NCBI GenBank assembly: GCA_900696485.1 | Contig: CAADGG010000027.1 | Span: 1-64,000, forward strand | Length of the DNA stretch: 64,000 nucleotides | Direction of reading: 5' to 3' | From: an uncultured Pseudomonadota bacterium | Lineage (GTDB): Bacteria > Myxococcota_A > UBA9160 > PR03 | Notes under the pieces: generated by a model | What the model saw: the letters and a program-made list of their open reading frames with translations, nothing else | What the model was told of the DNA's origin: nothing | Databases searched by the model: none | Part shown: in pieces, positions 36,415 through 47,034 of the stretch | How the letters are laid out: each line of letters begins with the position of its first letter | How positions within the stretch are numbered: the first letter of the stretch is position 1 | Translations under genes and position numbers: made by a program

Positions 36415-37577
36415 GTTTCCTCCGGGTGCCGTTGCTCGATCTGCCCGCGCAGTACGCGACGCTGCGCGAGGAGCTGCGCGCGGCCGTCGAGGACATCTTC
36501 GAACGCCAGGCCTTCGTGCTCGGGGAGCCGGTCGCCGCATTCGAGCGCGAGATGGCGACGTTCTGCGAGGCGCGCCGCGCCGTCGCGTGCGCCTCGGGTT
36601 CGGACGCACTGCTGCTGTCGTTGCATGCGCTCGGCGTGGGCCCCGCGGACGAGGTGCTCTGCCCCTCGTTCACGTTCTTCGCCACCGCCGGCGCGGTGGC
36701 GCGTCTCGGCGCCCGACCCGTCTTCGTCGACATCGACCCGGCCAGCTACTGCCTCGATCCCGCCGCCGCCCGGGCCGCGGCCGCGCGCTGCAAGCGGCTG
36801 CGCGCCATCGTCGCCGTCCACCTGTACGGCCGTCCTGCCGACAACGACGCGCTGCTCGCGCTGGCGAGTGAGTACGGCGTCCCGCTGGTCGAGGACGCCG
36901 CGCAGGCGATCGGCGCACGCGACGCCAGCGGCCGGCGGATCGGCGGCCGCGGTCAGGCCGTCTGCTTCAGCTTCTATCCGACCAAGAATCTCGGCGGAGC
37001 CGGTGACGGCGGCCTCATCACGACCGACGACGAAGCGCTCGCCGAGCGTCTCGCGAGCCTGCGCGTGCACGGCTCACCGCGTCGCTACCAGCACGACGAG
37101 GTCGGCATGAACTCGCGTCTCGACGCGCTGCAAGCAGCCGTGCTGCGCATCAAGCTCCGTCATCTCGAGGCCTGGAATGCGGCACGCGGCGCCCACGTGC
37201 GCGGCTACGACGCCGCCTTCTCCGCCGCCGGCGCCCGGCCGTCGTCGACGCCGCTTCGCGCCGGTGGCTTCCCGGTGCGCACGCCCGCGCCGTGCGCGCC
37301 ACCGGCCGAGAGCGCGCATCACCTCTATACGATCCGCGTGCCGGCCGAACGCCGCGACGGCTTGCGCGCCCATCTGACCGCGCGCGGGATCGGTCACGAC
37401 GTGTACTATCCGCTGGGCCTGCACCAACAGCCGTGCTTCGCCGCGCTGCCGCCCGCTTCCCTCCCGGAGACGGAGGCCGCGGCGCGCGAAGTTCTCGCGC
37501 TGCCGCTGTACCCCGAGCTGCGCGACGAGCAGCGGGAGCACGTGGTGGCGTCGGTGCTCGAAGGGCTCGCCGACTGA
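36411..37577 (+). CDS. DegT/DnrJ/EryC1/StrS-family sugar aminotransferase
   Basis: A 388-residue PLP enzyme that probably converts a keto-nucleotide sugar to an amino sugar. Landmarks: CASGSDALLLSLHALGVGP, PSFTFFATAGAV, VHLYGRPAD, EDAAQAIGA and the PLP lysine in FSFYPTKNLGGAGDGG, with MNSRLDALQAAVLR near residue 235. It starts at GTG 36411, overlapping the GT4 stop. Together with the GT4 it suggests an N-acylated or amino-deoxy sugar in the surface glycan. Amino donor and sugar substrate cannot be assigned. Confidence 0.92.
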   Translation: MSFLRVPLLDLPAQYATLREELRAAVEDIFERQAFVLGEPVAAFEREMATFCEARRAVACASGSDALLLSLHALGVGPADEVLCPSFTFFATAGAVARLGARPVFVDIDPASYCLDPAAARAAAARCKRLRAIVAVHLYGRPADNDALLALASEYGVPLVEDAAQAIGARDASGRRIGGRGQAVCFSFYPTKNLGGAGDGGLITTDDEALAERLASLRVHGSPRRYQHDEVGMNSRLDALQAAVLRIKLRHLEAWNAARGAHVRGYDAAFSAAGARPSSTPLRAGGFPVRTPAPCAPPAESAHHLYTIRVPAERRDGLRAHLTARGIGHDVYYPLGLHQQPCFAALPPASLPETEAAAREVLALPLYPELRDEQREHVVASVLEGLAD

Positions 37578-37586
37578 TCTCCTGCG

Positions 37587-38159
37587 CTACGCGCCGTCTT
37601 CCCGATACGTCCGCACCCGCGCCGCCACCGCTCCGAAGTCCGGCAGATCGCCGGCGTGCTGGAACTCATGGGTCCACAGGATGCGATCGCCGCGGACCAG
37701 GAACACGCCGGGCAGCCGCCAGATGTCGCCGCTGCGCTCGCCCTGCGAGAACCCCTTCGCCTTCGCGCGGCGCTCGGCCTGCCACAGCCCGGGGCGCAAC
37801 AGACTGAGCCAGCCCATCCGCTCGACGCCGAAGGCCTCGTAGAAGTACAGCCCCGCGTCGGCGACGGCGCGCACGCTCGGCCAGTCTCGGCGCAGAAAGG
37901 CCCGGCCTTCGGTGGTGCTGCCCTGGAAGAAGAACAGCAGCGGTGGGAAGTCCGGCGTCGCTTCGGTCTCGCGGCGCAGCTCCGCCACCGTCTCGCGGCA
38001 GAACGTGCAGCCGAAGTGGCGCAGGAACACCAGCAGCTGGGTCGTATCGCCTGGGCCGAGCTGATCACGCAGCGTCCCGGGCATCAGGTTGATCCCGGTC
38101 ACCGTCGCATCGAGCACCTCGGCGGGGATGCGACGCGCAGCGGCGAATGCTGCGATCAC
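37587..38159 (-). CDS. AhpC/TSA-type thioredoxin-fold redox protein (CxxC)
   Basis: A 190-residue thioredoxin-fold protein with LLVFLRHFGCTFCRETVAEL, a peroxiredoxin-like strand-turn-helix carrying C-T-F-C, followed by FPPLLFFFQGST and WRLPGVFLVRGDRI. This is the AhpC/TSA_2 (PRX-like, SelL-related) group, in which some members carry selenocysteine; both positions here are Cys (TGC). It starts at GTG 38159 and overlaps the RNase R stop by four bases, so it is cotranscribed with rnr. The substrate is unknown. Confidence 0.78.
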   Translation of the reverse strand: MIAAFAAARRIPAEVLDATVTGINLMPGTLRDQLGPGDTTQLLVFLRHFGCTFCRETVAELRRETEATPDFPPLLFFFQGSTTEGRAFLRRDWPSVRAVADAGLYFYEAFGVERMGWLSLLRPGLWQAERRAKAKGFSQGERSGDIWRLPGVFLVRGDRILWTHEFQHAGDLPDFGAVAARVRTYREDGA

Positions 38160-40342
38160 GGCGTGAGCTCGAGACGCCGGACCAGCGTGAAGTCGATCCA
38201 GCCGCGCAGCATCTCGACGCGTTGCAGTGCCACCTCGACGCGGTCGCCGAGCTGGAGGCGCTCGCGCCGCCCACGCGCCACCCAGGCGAAGCGCGCCTCG
38301 TCGAAGTCCCAGTAGCCGGATAGGGTCCGAATCGGGACCAGGCCCTCGACGAAGAACGGATCGAGCGTCACGTGCAGTCCGTAGCGCGAAACGCGCGTCA
38401 CGGTGGCGGCAAACCGCTCGCCGACGCGGTCCTGCAGGAACACACACTTCTTGAGACCCACGGCGTCACGTTCGGCCTCCATCGCCGCGCGCTCGCGCCA
38501 CGAGAGCGCAGCGCCCCAGCCGGCGAGTCGTTCGCCGCGCCGCTGCCAGCGTGCGCGCGCGGCGCCGGAGCCGTCCAGCAGATCCCGCAGCTGTCGATGC
38601 ACGACCAGGTCCGCGTAGCGACGGATCGGCGACGTGAAGTGCAGATACGCGTCGAAGGCGAGCGCGAAGTGGCCGCGGTTCACCGCGTCGTAGCGCGCCT
38701 GGCGCAGCGAGCGCAGGGCCACCGAGTTGACGAGCCGCTCCTCGGGGCGACCGACGGCGCGCTGCACGGCGCGCTGGATGTCGTGCGCCTCGAGCACTCC
38801 GCCGGCGGCGCGCGCATCCAACAGACCCAGCGAGTGCAGCAGCTCGCGCAGCGCCTCGAGTGCGTCCGGCAGCGGCGGCTCGTGCACGCGGAACAGGGCG
38901 GGCACCTGGCGCGCCAGCAGGTGCTCGGCCACCGCGCGGTTCGCCGCCAGCATCGCCTCTTCGATCGAGCGGTGCGCGATCGTGCGCGGGGATTCGACGA
39001 TGTCGGTCGGGCGGCCCTCGTCCCCGATCACGATCTCCGCACCCGGCAGATCGAAGTCGATCGCGCCGGCCGCGAAGCGGCGCGCGGTGAGCCGCTTGCC
39101 GACGGCCGCGAGACGGGCGAGTTGCTCGCAGACCTCGGGATCGCGGATCGCCGGCGTCTCCCCGCCGTCCATCACGACGGCCGCATCGTCGTAGACGAGC
39201 CGCGCGCGGCTGCGGATCACGGCCTCGTGGAACCCGGCGTGGCGGACGACGCCGTCGCGGGCCACATCCATCGCGACGGCCAGCACCAACCGATCCGCGC
39301 CGGGACGCAGCGAGCACAACTCCCCGGAGAGTCGCTCCGGCAGCATCGGAATGGCGCGATCCGGGAAGTAGACGCTGTTGCCGCGCCGGCGGGCTTCCTC
39401 ATCGAGCGCCGAGCCCTCCGGGACGAAACGGGCGACATCGGCGATCGCGACCCACAGCCGCCATCCCGCCGGGCCTGCCGCACGCGCCGGCGCTGGCTCC
39501 ACGAAGACGGCGTCGTCGTGGTCGCGCGCCGTCGCCGGATCGATCGTGACGAACGGCTGCGCGCGCAGATCCAGACTCCGCGCGAGCGCGTCGGCCGGCA
39601 GCGCCGCGTCTTGCGCCTTGGCCTCCTCCTCGGCCGCCGGCGGGAACTCGAGCGGCAGCCGGTGCCGCCAGACGATCGCCCGGAAGTCCGCATCGGGCGT
39701 GCCGAGGGGGCCGAGCACCTCGACCACGCGTCCCTGCGGCGCGGCCGGGGCCGGACGCCGGTCGCGCCGCCGAGCCTGCTCCTTGCCGGGACGCGCGCGG
39801 CCGCGACCCCGGCCGCGTGGCTCCACGACCAGCTCGGCGCGGACGACGTCACCCGGCTGGGCGCCGCCCCACGCGGTGCGCGGCAGCCGCAGCGCACCGC
39901 TGGAGCGCGGATCATCGCGCCACGGCACCGCCCAGCCGTTCGGCAGCAGCACGCCGACGAAGTCGGCGCGCGGCCCCCCGATGGCCCGCACCAGATCCGC
40001 ACGGCCGGGTTCACCGGCGCGCGGCTCGATCAGCACGCGGGTGCCAGGCGGAGCGTCCACGGACTCGAGCTGCCAGACGGATCCGTCGTCGGCGACGACC
40101 CGGCCACCCCCATCCCGGACCCTCTCCAGCCGACCTTCGACCAGCACGTCATCGCGCACGAGCCGATAGCGACCGCCGAGCCGCTCGACGCGACCTTCCC
40201 GCACCAGGTTCCGCAGGACCACCGTAAGGGCGCGCGCCTCCTCACCCTCGGCACCGAGCGCCCGCAGCAGCGCGCGGGACGTGAGAAGCGGGCGCTGGCG
40301 ACGATCGAGCGCCCGCAGAACGCGCTCCGACGAGATGTCCAT
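38156..40342 (-). CDS. rnr: Ribonuclease R
   Basis: A 728-residue 3'-5' exoribonuclease of the RNB family that degrades structured RNA. Order: N-terminal winged helix (about 1-60), cold-shock domains, a very basic Arg/Gly insert (about 175-200, RGRGRGRARPGK), the catalytic RNB domain with FVTIDPATARDHDDAVFVE and the FTSPIRRYADLVVHR stretch, and a C-terminal S1 domain from about 640. It is shorter than the E. coli enzyme mainly because it lacks a long basic tail; the basic insert may replace it. The ATG at 40342 is the first in frame. Confidence 0.94.
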   Translation of the reverse strand: MDISSERVLRALDRRQRPLLTSRALLRALGAEGEEARALTVVLRNLVREGRVERLGGRYRLVRDDVLVEGRLERVRDGGGRVVADDGSVWQLESVDAPPGTRVLIEPRAGEPGRADLVRAIGGPRADFVGVLLPNGWAVPWRDDPRSSGALRLPRTAWGGAQPGDVVRAELVVEPRGRGRGRARPGKEQARRRDRRPAPAAPQGRVVEVLGPLGTPDADFRAIVWRHRLPLEFPPAAEEEAKAQDAALPADALARSLDLRAQPFVTIDPATARDHDDAVFVEPAPARAAGPAGWRLWVAIADVARFVPEGSALDEEARRRGNSVYFPDRAIPMLPERLSGELCSLRPGADRLVLAVAMDVARDGVVRHAGFHEAVIRSRARLVYDDAAVVMDGGETPAIRDPEVCEQLARLAAVGKRLTARRFAAGAIDFDLPGAEIVIGDEGRPTDIVESPRTIAHRSIEEAMLAANRAVAEHLLARQVPALFRVHEPPLPDALEALRELLHSLGLLDARAAGGVLEAHDIQRAVQRAVGRPEERLVNSVALRSLRQARYDAVNRGHFALAFDAYLHFTSPIRRYADLVVHRQLRDLLDGSGAARARWQRRGERLAGWGAALSWRERAAMEAERDAVGLKKCVFLQDRVGERFAATVTRVSRYGLHVTLDPFFVEGLVPIRTLSGYWDFDEARFAWVARGRRERLQLGDRVEVALQRVEMLRGWIDFTLVRRLELTP

Positions 40343-40401
40343 GGGCTTGCAGGGTAGCGGTCTCCGGTGCGATCCCGCGGGTGTCCGGGTCTGTCCGCGC
40401 G

Positions 40402-40430
40402 TTGACGCACCAGGGGCCCGGCCCTAGCTT
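40402..40430 (+). promoter_or_regulatory. Candidate promoter of tRNA-Leu
   Basis: TTGACG (40402-40407) and TAGCTT (40425-40430) are 17 bp apart. Predicted initiation near 40437 lies about 22 bases before the mature tRNA 5' end. Confidence 0.5.
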
Positions 40431-40458
40431 CCAGAGCCTGTTTCCGGTGGGCACCCAC

Positions 40459-40545
40459 GCCCGGGTGGCGGAATTGGTAGACGCGCCAGCCTCAGGAGCT
40501 GGTGAGGGCAACCTCGTGCTGGTTCGAATCCAGTCCCGGGCACCA
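40459..40545 (+). tRNA. tRNA-Leu (anticodon CAG)
   Basis: An 87-base class II tRNA. The acceptor stem GCCCGGG pairs with CCCGGGC. The D loop has TTGGTAGA, the anticodon stem CCAGC/GCTGG holds loop CTCAGGA with anticodon CAG (40493-40495), there is a long variable arm (TGAGGGCAACCTCG), and the T arm has GGTTCGAATCC. The 3' CCA is encoded. It reads CTG, the main leucine codon in this GC-rich sequence. Confidence 0.97.
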
Positions 40546-40616
40546 CCCCCTGCGACCCGGCGAGCCGGCGAGCCGGGGCGAGCGCCGTCCAGCGAGACGC
40601 ATCGTGAAGTCCCCCG

Positions 40617-40644
40617 TTGACCCGCGCCCCCCGGCGCTTAGGGT
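40617..40644 (+). promoter_or_regulatory. Candidate promoter of lon
   Basis: TTGACC (40617-40622) and TAGGGT (40639-40644) are separated by 16 bp, similar in style to the tRNA promoter just upstream. Initiation near 40651 would leave a leader of about 24 bases with a GGGGGGGAG Shine-Dalgarno before GTG 40675. No heat-shock promoter is evident. Confidence 0.4.
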
Positions 40645-40674
40645 TGCGCTCAGCTTTCGATCCGTGGGGGGGGA

Positions 40675-43050
<2,376 letters not shown>

Positions 43051-43132
43051 CGGGGAACGCGACGCGGCCCTGGACCGACCGGAGCTGGTAAAGGCCGGCG
43101 TGCAGGATAAAGTCGCGCTCCAAGGAGCCGCG

Positions 43133-45589
43133 ATGTTCGATCCCGCCAAGCCCAACTTCGGGGGCAGCCCGGCGTCCCCGTGGCGGACGAAGCTGTCGCT
43201 GCGGCCGGTCTCGCCCGACACGCCGCCGGTCGTGTCGATCGTGACGCCCTGCCTGACGGCCGGCGATCCGCTGCTCGCCGTCGCGGAGACCCTGCGCGGT
43301 CAATCGCTCCAGGCGTTCGAGTGGATCCTGCTCGCCGATCGGGACGCTGCGCCCGAACGCATCGCCCCGATCGCCGCACTGGCCGAAGAAGACCCCCGGA
43401 TCCGGCTGTTCCGCACCGAGGGTCCTCTCGCCGTTGCGGCCACGCAGTCCGCCGTGCGCCAGTGCCGGGCCCCCTTTATCGCACTGGTCGCGCCGAACGA
43501 GCAGCTCGAACCGACTGCGCTCGAGAGCCTGTGCGCTTGCCTCGCCTCCTTCCGGGAACTCGGATTCGTGGCGGGACGCTCTGCGGTCCACGGAGAACGC
43601 TACCTCGCGCTGGACGGAGCCGGTGCGGCGCTCGAAGAGCCCAGTGAGCTGTGCCCGAGCCGCCTCGTCGTGCGCCGAGCGCTGCTGCTCGAGCTACTGG
43701 ACGGCGATCCCGGCGCTGCGGACGCATCGACCCGCGCGGAGCTGATCCAGCGCTTGCGAGCCCTCGGCGCGCGCGGCGCCACGATTCCTGCCGTATTCCA
43801 TTGGATCCCGTGGCGCGAGCCCGGCCGACCCCACCCGGCCGGGAGCGCGCTGGGCGAAATCCCGTCCGACCCCGCAGCCGGAATCCTTCCCGGTCCGGAC
43901 GAGCCACTCCTCGCCAATCCGCTGGCACCTCGCAGGAAACGCATCATCTGCATCCTGCCGCGCATCCTTGCGGCCGAGGCGTCCGCGGCGATCTTCGCAC
44001 AGGCGCTCCAGCTTCTCGGCCGGCAAGGCTGGCAGCTCACCGTCGTCGCCCTCCACGATGGAGATGCCGCGGCGGAAATCACACTGGCCCGTCTGACGCC
44101 AGACATCCACGTCTTCGAGCGCTTCCTGCGCGCGGCCGACTGGCCGCGCTACTTGCTCGCGCTGCTCGAATCGCGCCGCCCGCAGGCAGTCCTGTTCGAC
44201 GCGGCGCACCTCCCGGGCGGACTCACGCGCTACGCGCGCGCGCGGCACCCGGGGCCTCGCTACATCGCCCTCCACCATCTCGATCCGGACGAACCCGAGT
44301 TGCAGGGGCCGTGCCGGCCAGCCGAGGCCTGCGACGAAGCCGACCTTCTTCTTTCCAGCAGCACACAGCCCGGAACGAACGGTGCGGAGTCCCCCCGTCC
44401 GGCACCCTCGCGCCGCTGGCTTCCGGTCTGTGCCGACACCCTCGTGTGGCGGCCGCGGGCGGCCCCCCGCACCTACCTACGACCGCAGTGGGGAGTGGGG
44501 GAGGACATCCCGGTCCTCCTGTTCGCCGGCTCGCTCGCCGACCGCTCGCGACTCGCGCTGCTGGTCTCCACGCTGAGCGGTCTCGTCGCGCATCGTGCGC
44601 GCTTTTTCGCGGTGATCGTCGGCGACGGGTCGGAGCGTCCTTGGCTGGAGCAGGAACTCCGGACGCACGGGCTCGACGCGTGGGTCCGCCTGCTCGGTCC
44701 GGCGTCTCCTGACCTGCTTCTACGCACCCTGGCTGCGGTCGACCTGTTCTTCACACCTTCGCACTCGGGTTTCGCCAGCGTCCTCGTCCAAGCCATGGCG
44801 ATGGAACTACCGGTCGTCGCCTCCGAAGTCGACGAACACCGATTCCTGGTCACGCCCGCCTGTGGACGACTCGTTCCGCCCGGCCAGGATGAGTGCCGAG
44901 GCTTCCTCGACGCGCTGCTCGCGCTGCTCGCGGACTCCGAACTCCGTCGACAGCTCGGAAAGCAGGCGCGACAACGCGTGCTGCTCTACTTCGCGCCGGA
45001 CAGATTGCTACAGCAGCTCGAGTCGGCTCTCGACCAGCGGGAAGATCACCAGCAGCCGAAGTTCGAGGTATCTTCGGTGGCCGTCTTCGCAGATGCAGTG
45101 GCGGCGGCCGAGAGCGCGCGAGAGCACGAGGCCATCCGCAACCGCAGCCAGCGTCTGGAACGCAACCTCCTCGCGCTCGCGAACCGATGTTCCGCACTCG
45201 AACGAGACGCTGAAGCAGCGCGCCGGAACTGCGAGCACCTCGAAGCGCAGCACGCGCAACTGGCCGAGCGCTTCGAGCAACAAGGACGTGAATACGCCGT
45301 GACGCGCGGATCCGTACAGGATCACGAAGAGCAGCGCGTAGCACTCGAAGCGGAACTCCTGGCTGCACGCGACGCCGCTGCGAAAGGCGAAGCCGCGATC
45401 AAGGAGCGAGCCGCCGCGCTCGATGCGCTCGAAGAGAAGTATCGGGAGCTCCAGCGCGAGTGCCGCCTGCTTGCGCGTGAACTCCGCGCCTCAGGGGCCC
45501 GCTGGTGGCGACCGCGTGCACTCGCCCGCCAGGCCGATGCGATCGGCCGTCGCCTCGGAAATCCCGAAGACATCGAGAACCCTTCGTGA
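43133..45589 (+). CDS. GT2-like / GT4 glycosyltransferase fusion with C-terminal coiled coil
   Basis: An 818-residue protein. Residues about 28-230 look like a GT2 (GT-A) domain (VVSIVTPCLTAGDPL), but the usual DxD site reads VAPNEQ, so this half is probably inactive. Residues 265-635 form a GT4 (GT-B) enzyme (RRKRIICILPRILA, VLLFAGSLADRSR, then FTPSHSGFASVLVQAMAMELP with its donor-binding acidic site changed). About 640-790 is a highly charged coiled coil, and the tail is basic. ATG 43133 follows AAGGAG. It overlaps the Wzt-like ATPase gene by four bases (GTGA). A chain-elongating enzyme with a coiled-coil spacer is plausible by analogy with WbdD. Confidence 0.75.
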   Translation: MFDPAKPNFGGSPASPWRTKLSLRPVSPDTPPVVSIVTPCLTAGDPLLAVAETLRGQSLQAFEWILLADRDAAPERIAPIAALAEEDPRIRLFRTEGPLAVAATQSAVRQCRAPFIALVAPNEQLEPTALESLCACLASFRELGFVAGRSAVHGERYLALDGAGAALEEPSELCPSRLVVRRALLLELLDGDPGAADASTRAELIQRLRALGARGATIPAVFHWIPWREPGRPHPAGSALGEIPSDPAAGILPGPDEPLLANPLAPRRKRIICILPRILAAEASAAIFAQALQLLGRQGWQLTVVALHDGDAAAEITLARLTPDIHVFERFLRAADWPRYLLALLESRRPQAVLFDAAHLPGGLTRYARARHPGPRYIALHHLDPDEPELQGPCRPAEACDEADLLLSSSTQPGTNGAESPRPAPSRRWLPVCADTLVWRPRAAPRTYLRPQWGVGEDIPVLLFAGSLADRSRLALLVSTLSGLVAHRARFFAVIVGDGSERPWLEQELRTHGLDAWVRLLGPASPDLLLRTLAAVDLFFTPSHSGFASVLVQAMAMELPVVASEVDEHRFLVTPACGRLVPPGQDECRGFLDALLALLADSELRRQLGKQARQRVLLYFAPDRLLQQLESALDQREDHQQPKFEVSSVAVFADAVAAAESAREHEAIRNRSQRLERNLLALANRCSALERDAEAARRNCEHLEAQHAQLAERFEQQGREYAVTRGSVQDHEEQRVALEAELLAARDAAAKGEAAIKERAAALDALEEKYRELQRECRLLARELRASGARWWRPRALARQADAIGRRLGNPEDIENPS

Positions 45590-47016
45590 CGACCGCGTCG
45601 CCGGATACCGAACTCGCGATCGAAGCCGTCGGCCTCACCAAGGTGTATCCCGTCTACGCCCGCCCCCAGGACCGCCTCAAGCAGATGCTGTGGCGTGGGC
45701 GACGGCGCTTCTATCGCGAGTTTCCCGCCGTCCGGGGCGTGGATCTCGAGATCGCGCGCGGTGAGACCGTCGGACTCGTGGGCCGCAATGGTTCGGGGAA
45801 GTCCACGCTCTTGCGGATGATCTGTGGAACGCTCACACCCACATCCGGCCATCTCCGGGTGAACGGACGTGTCGCCCCGATTCTCGCGATCGGAACGGGT
45901 TTCAACACGGACTTCACCGGCCGTGAGAACGTCTTGACCAACGCTGCGATCCTCGGCATGAGCGACGCCGAAATCCGAAGTCGGCTCGAGTCGATCGCCG
46001 CTTTCGCAGACATCGGGCCGTTCTTCGACCAGCCCGTCAAGACCTTCTCGGCCGGGATGTATTCTCGCCTGGCCTTTGCCGTGGCGATCCACTGCGACCC
46101 CGAGATCCTCGTGGTGGACGAGATCCTCGCCGTCGGTGACGAAGCGTTCAACCGCAAGTGCTTCTCGCGCATCGAGCACCTCAAACGCTCCGGCTGCACG
46201 GTGCTGTTCGCGTCACACTCCCCGAACCTGATCGTCGAACTCTGCGACCGGGCGCTCTTGATGGAGGGTGGCGAACGTCTGCTGACCTCGGACCCGAAGA
46301 CGGTGATCGGTCGCTACCATCGCTTGCTCTACGCAGGGCCGAACGAGGCCTCGCCCATCCGTGAAGAGATCCGCCGCCTCGATCGCGGCGAAGGCGGGGA
46401 GCCGAGGGCCCTGTCGTCGACCGCCCCGTCTCCGGCCACGCGCCCGACACCCGCAGCGAGGGCCGCAAGCGACGACCACGGACGTTTCGATCCCAAGCTG
46501 CGACCCGAAAGTACGATCGAGTACGAAACCAAGGGGGCGCGCATCCTCGACGCCCGCATCCTCGATCCGGCCGGACAGCGGGTGAACGTCCTGCGGGCGG
46601 GACGGCGCTACATCTACGCGTATGACGTCGAGTTCCTGCAGGACGCCTTCTCGGTCCGCTTCGGCATGATGCTGAAGCTCCCGACGGGTTTCGAACTCGG
46701 AGGCCAGGCCTCCCACCCCCCGCGCAAGGGAATCGAGCATCTCGAGGCCGGCACGGTCGCACAGGTGCGGTTTCCGTTCGACGCACACCTCGCGCCGGGG
46801 GTCTACTTCTTGAACGCCGGGGTGCTGGGGCTGCACCATGGAGTCGTCGAATATCTGCACCGCGTTCTCGACGCCGAGATCTTTCGCATCGAGCCGGAAG
46901 CGGCGGCTCGCTCGACCGGGGTCGTGGATCTGAGCGGCGGGGCGGAGACACGCATCGTGTTGGTCTCTCGCGCGCCGTCGGGTTCCGATCGCGGCGATCG
47001 CGACAGCGCGGCCTAG
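45586..47016 (+). CDS. Wzt-type polysaccharide ABC transporter ATP-binding protein with C-terminal sugar-binding domain
   Basis: A 476-residue ATPase of the ABC-2 O-antigen/teichoic acid export family. The N-terminal domain has Walker A GLVGRNGSGKST, FSAGMYSRLAFAVA as the signature (degenerate LSGGQ) and EILVVDEILAVGDEAF as Walker B. After a Pro/Ala/Ser linker (about 270-300), the C-terminal domain (about 310-465) resembles the Wzt carbohydrate-binding domain that recognises the finished chain end (ARILDARILDPAG, YIYAYDVEFL). No Wzm permease is adjacent. GTG 45586 overlaps the upstream glycosyltransferase stop. Confidence 0.9.
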   Translation: MTTASPDTELAIEAVGLTKVYPVYARPQDRLKQMLWRGRRRFYREFPAVRGVDLEIARGETVGLVGRNGSGKSTLLRMICGTLTPTSGHLRVNGRVAPILAIGTGFNTDFTGRENVLTNAAILGMSDAEIRSRLESIAAFADIGPFFDQPVKTFSAGMYSRLAFAVAIHCDPEILVVDEILAVGDEAFNRKCFSRIEHLKRSGCTVLFASHSPNLIVELCDRALLMEGGERLLTSDPKTVIGRYHRLLYAGPNEASPIREEIRRLDRGEGGEPRALSSTAPSPATRPTPAARAASDDHGRFDPKLRPESTIEYETKGARILDARILDPAGQRVNVLRAGRRYIYAYDVEFLQDAFSVRFGMMLKLPTGFELGGQASHPPRKGIEHLEAGTVAQVRFPFDAHLAPGVYFLNAGVLGLHHGVVEYLHRVLDAEIFRIEPEAAARSTGVVDLSGGAETRIVLVSRAPSGSDRGDRDSAA

Positions 47017-47034
47017 GAACGCCGCTCGAAGGCG

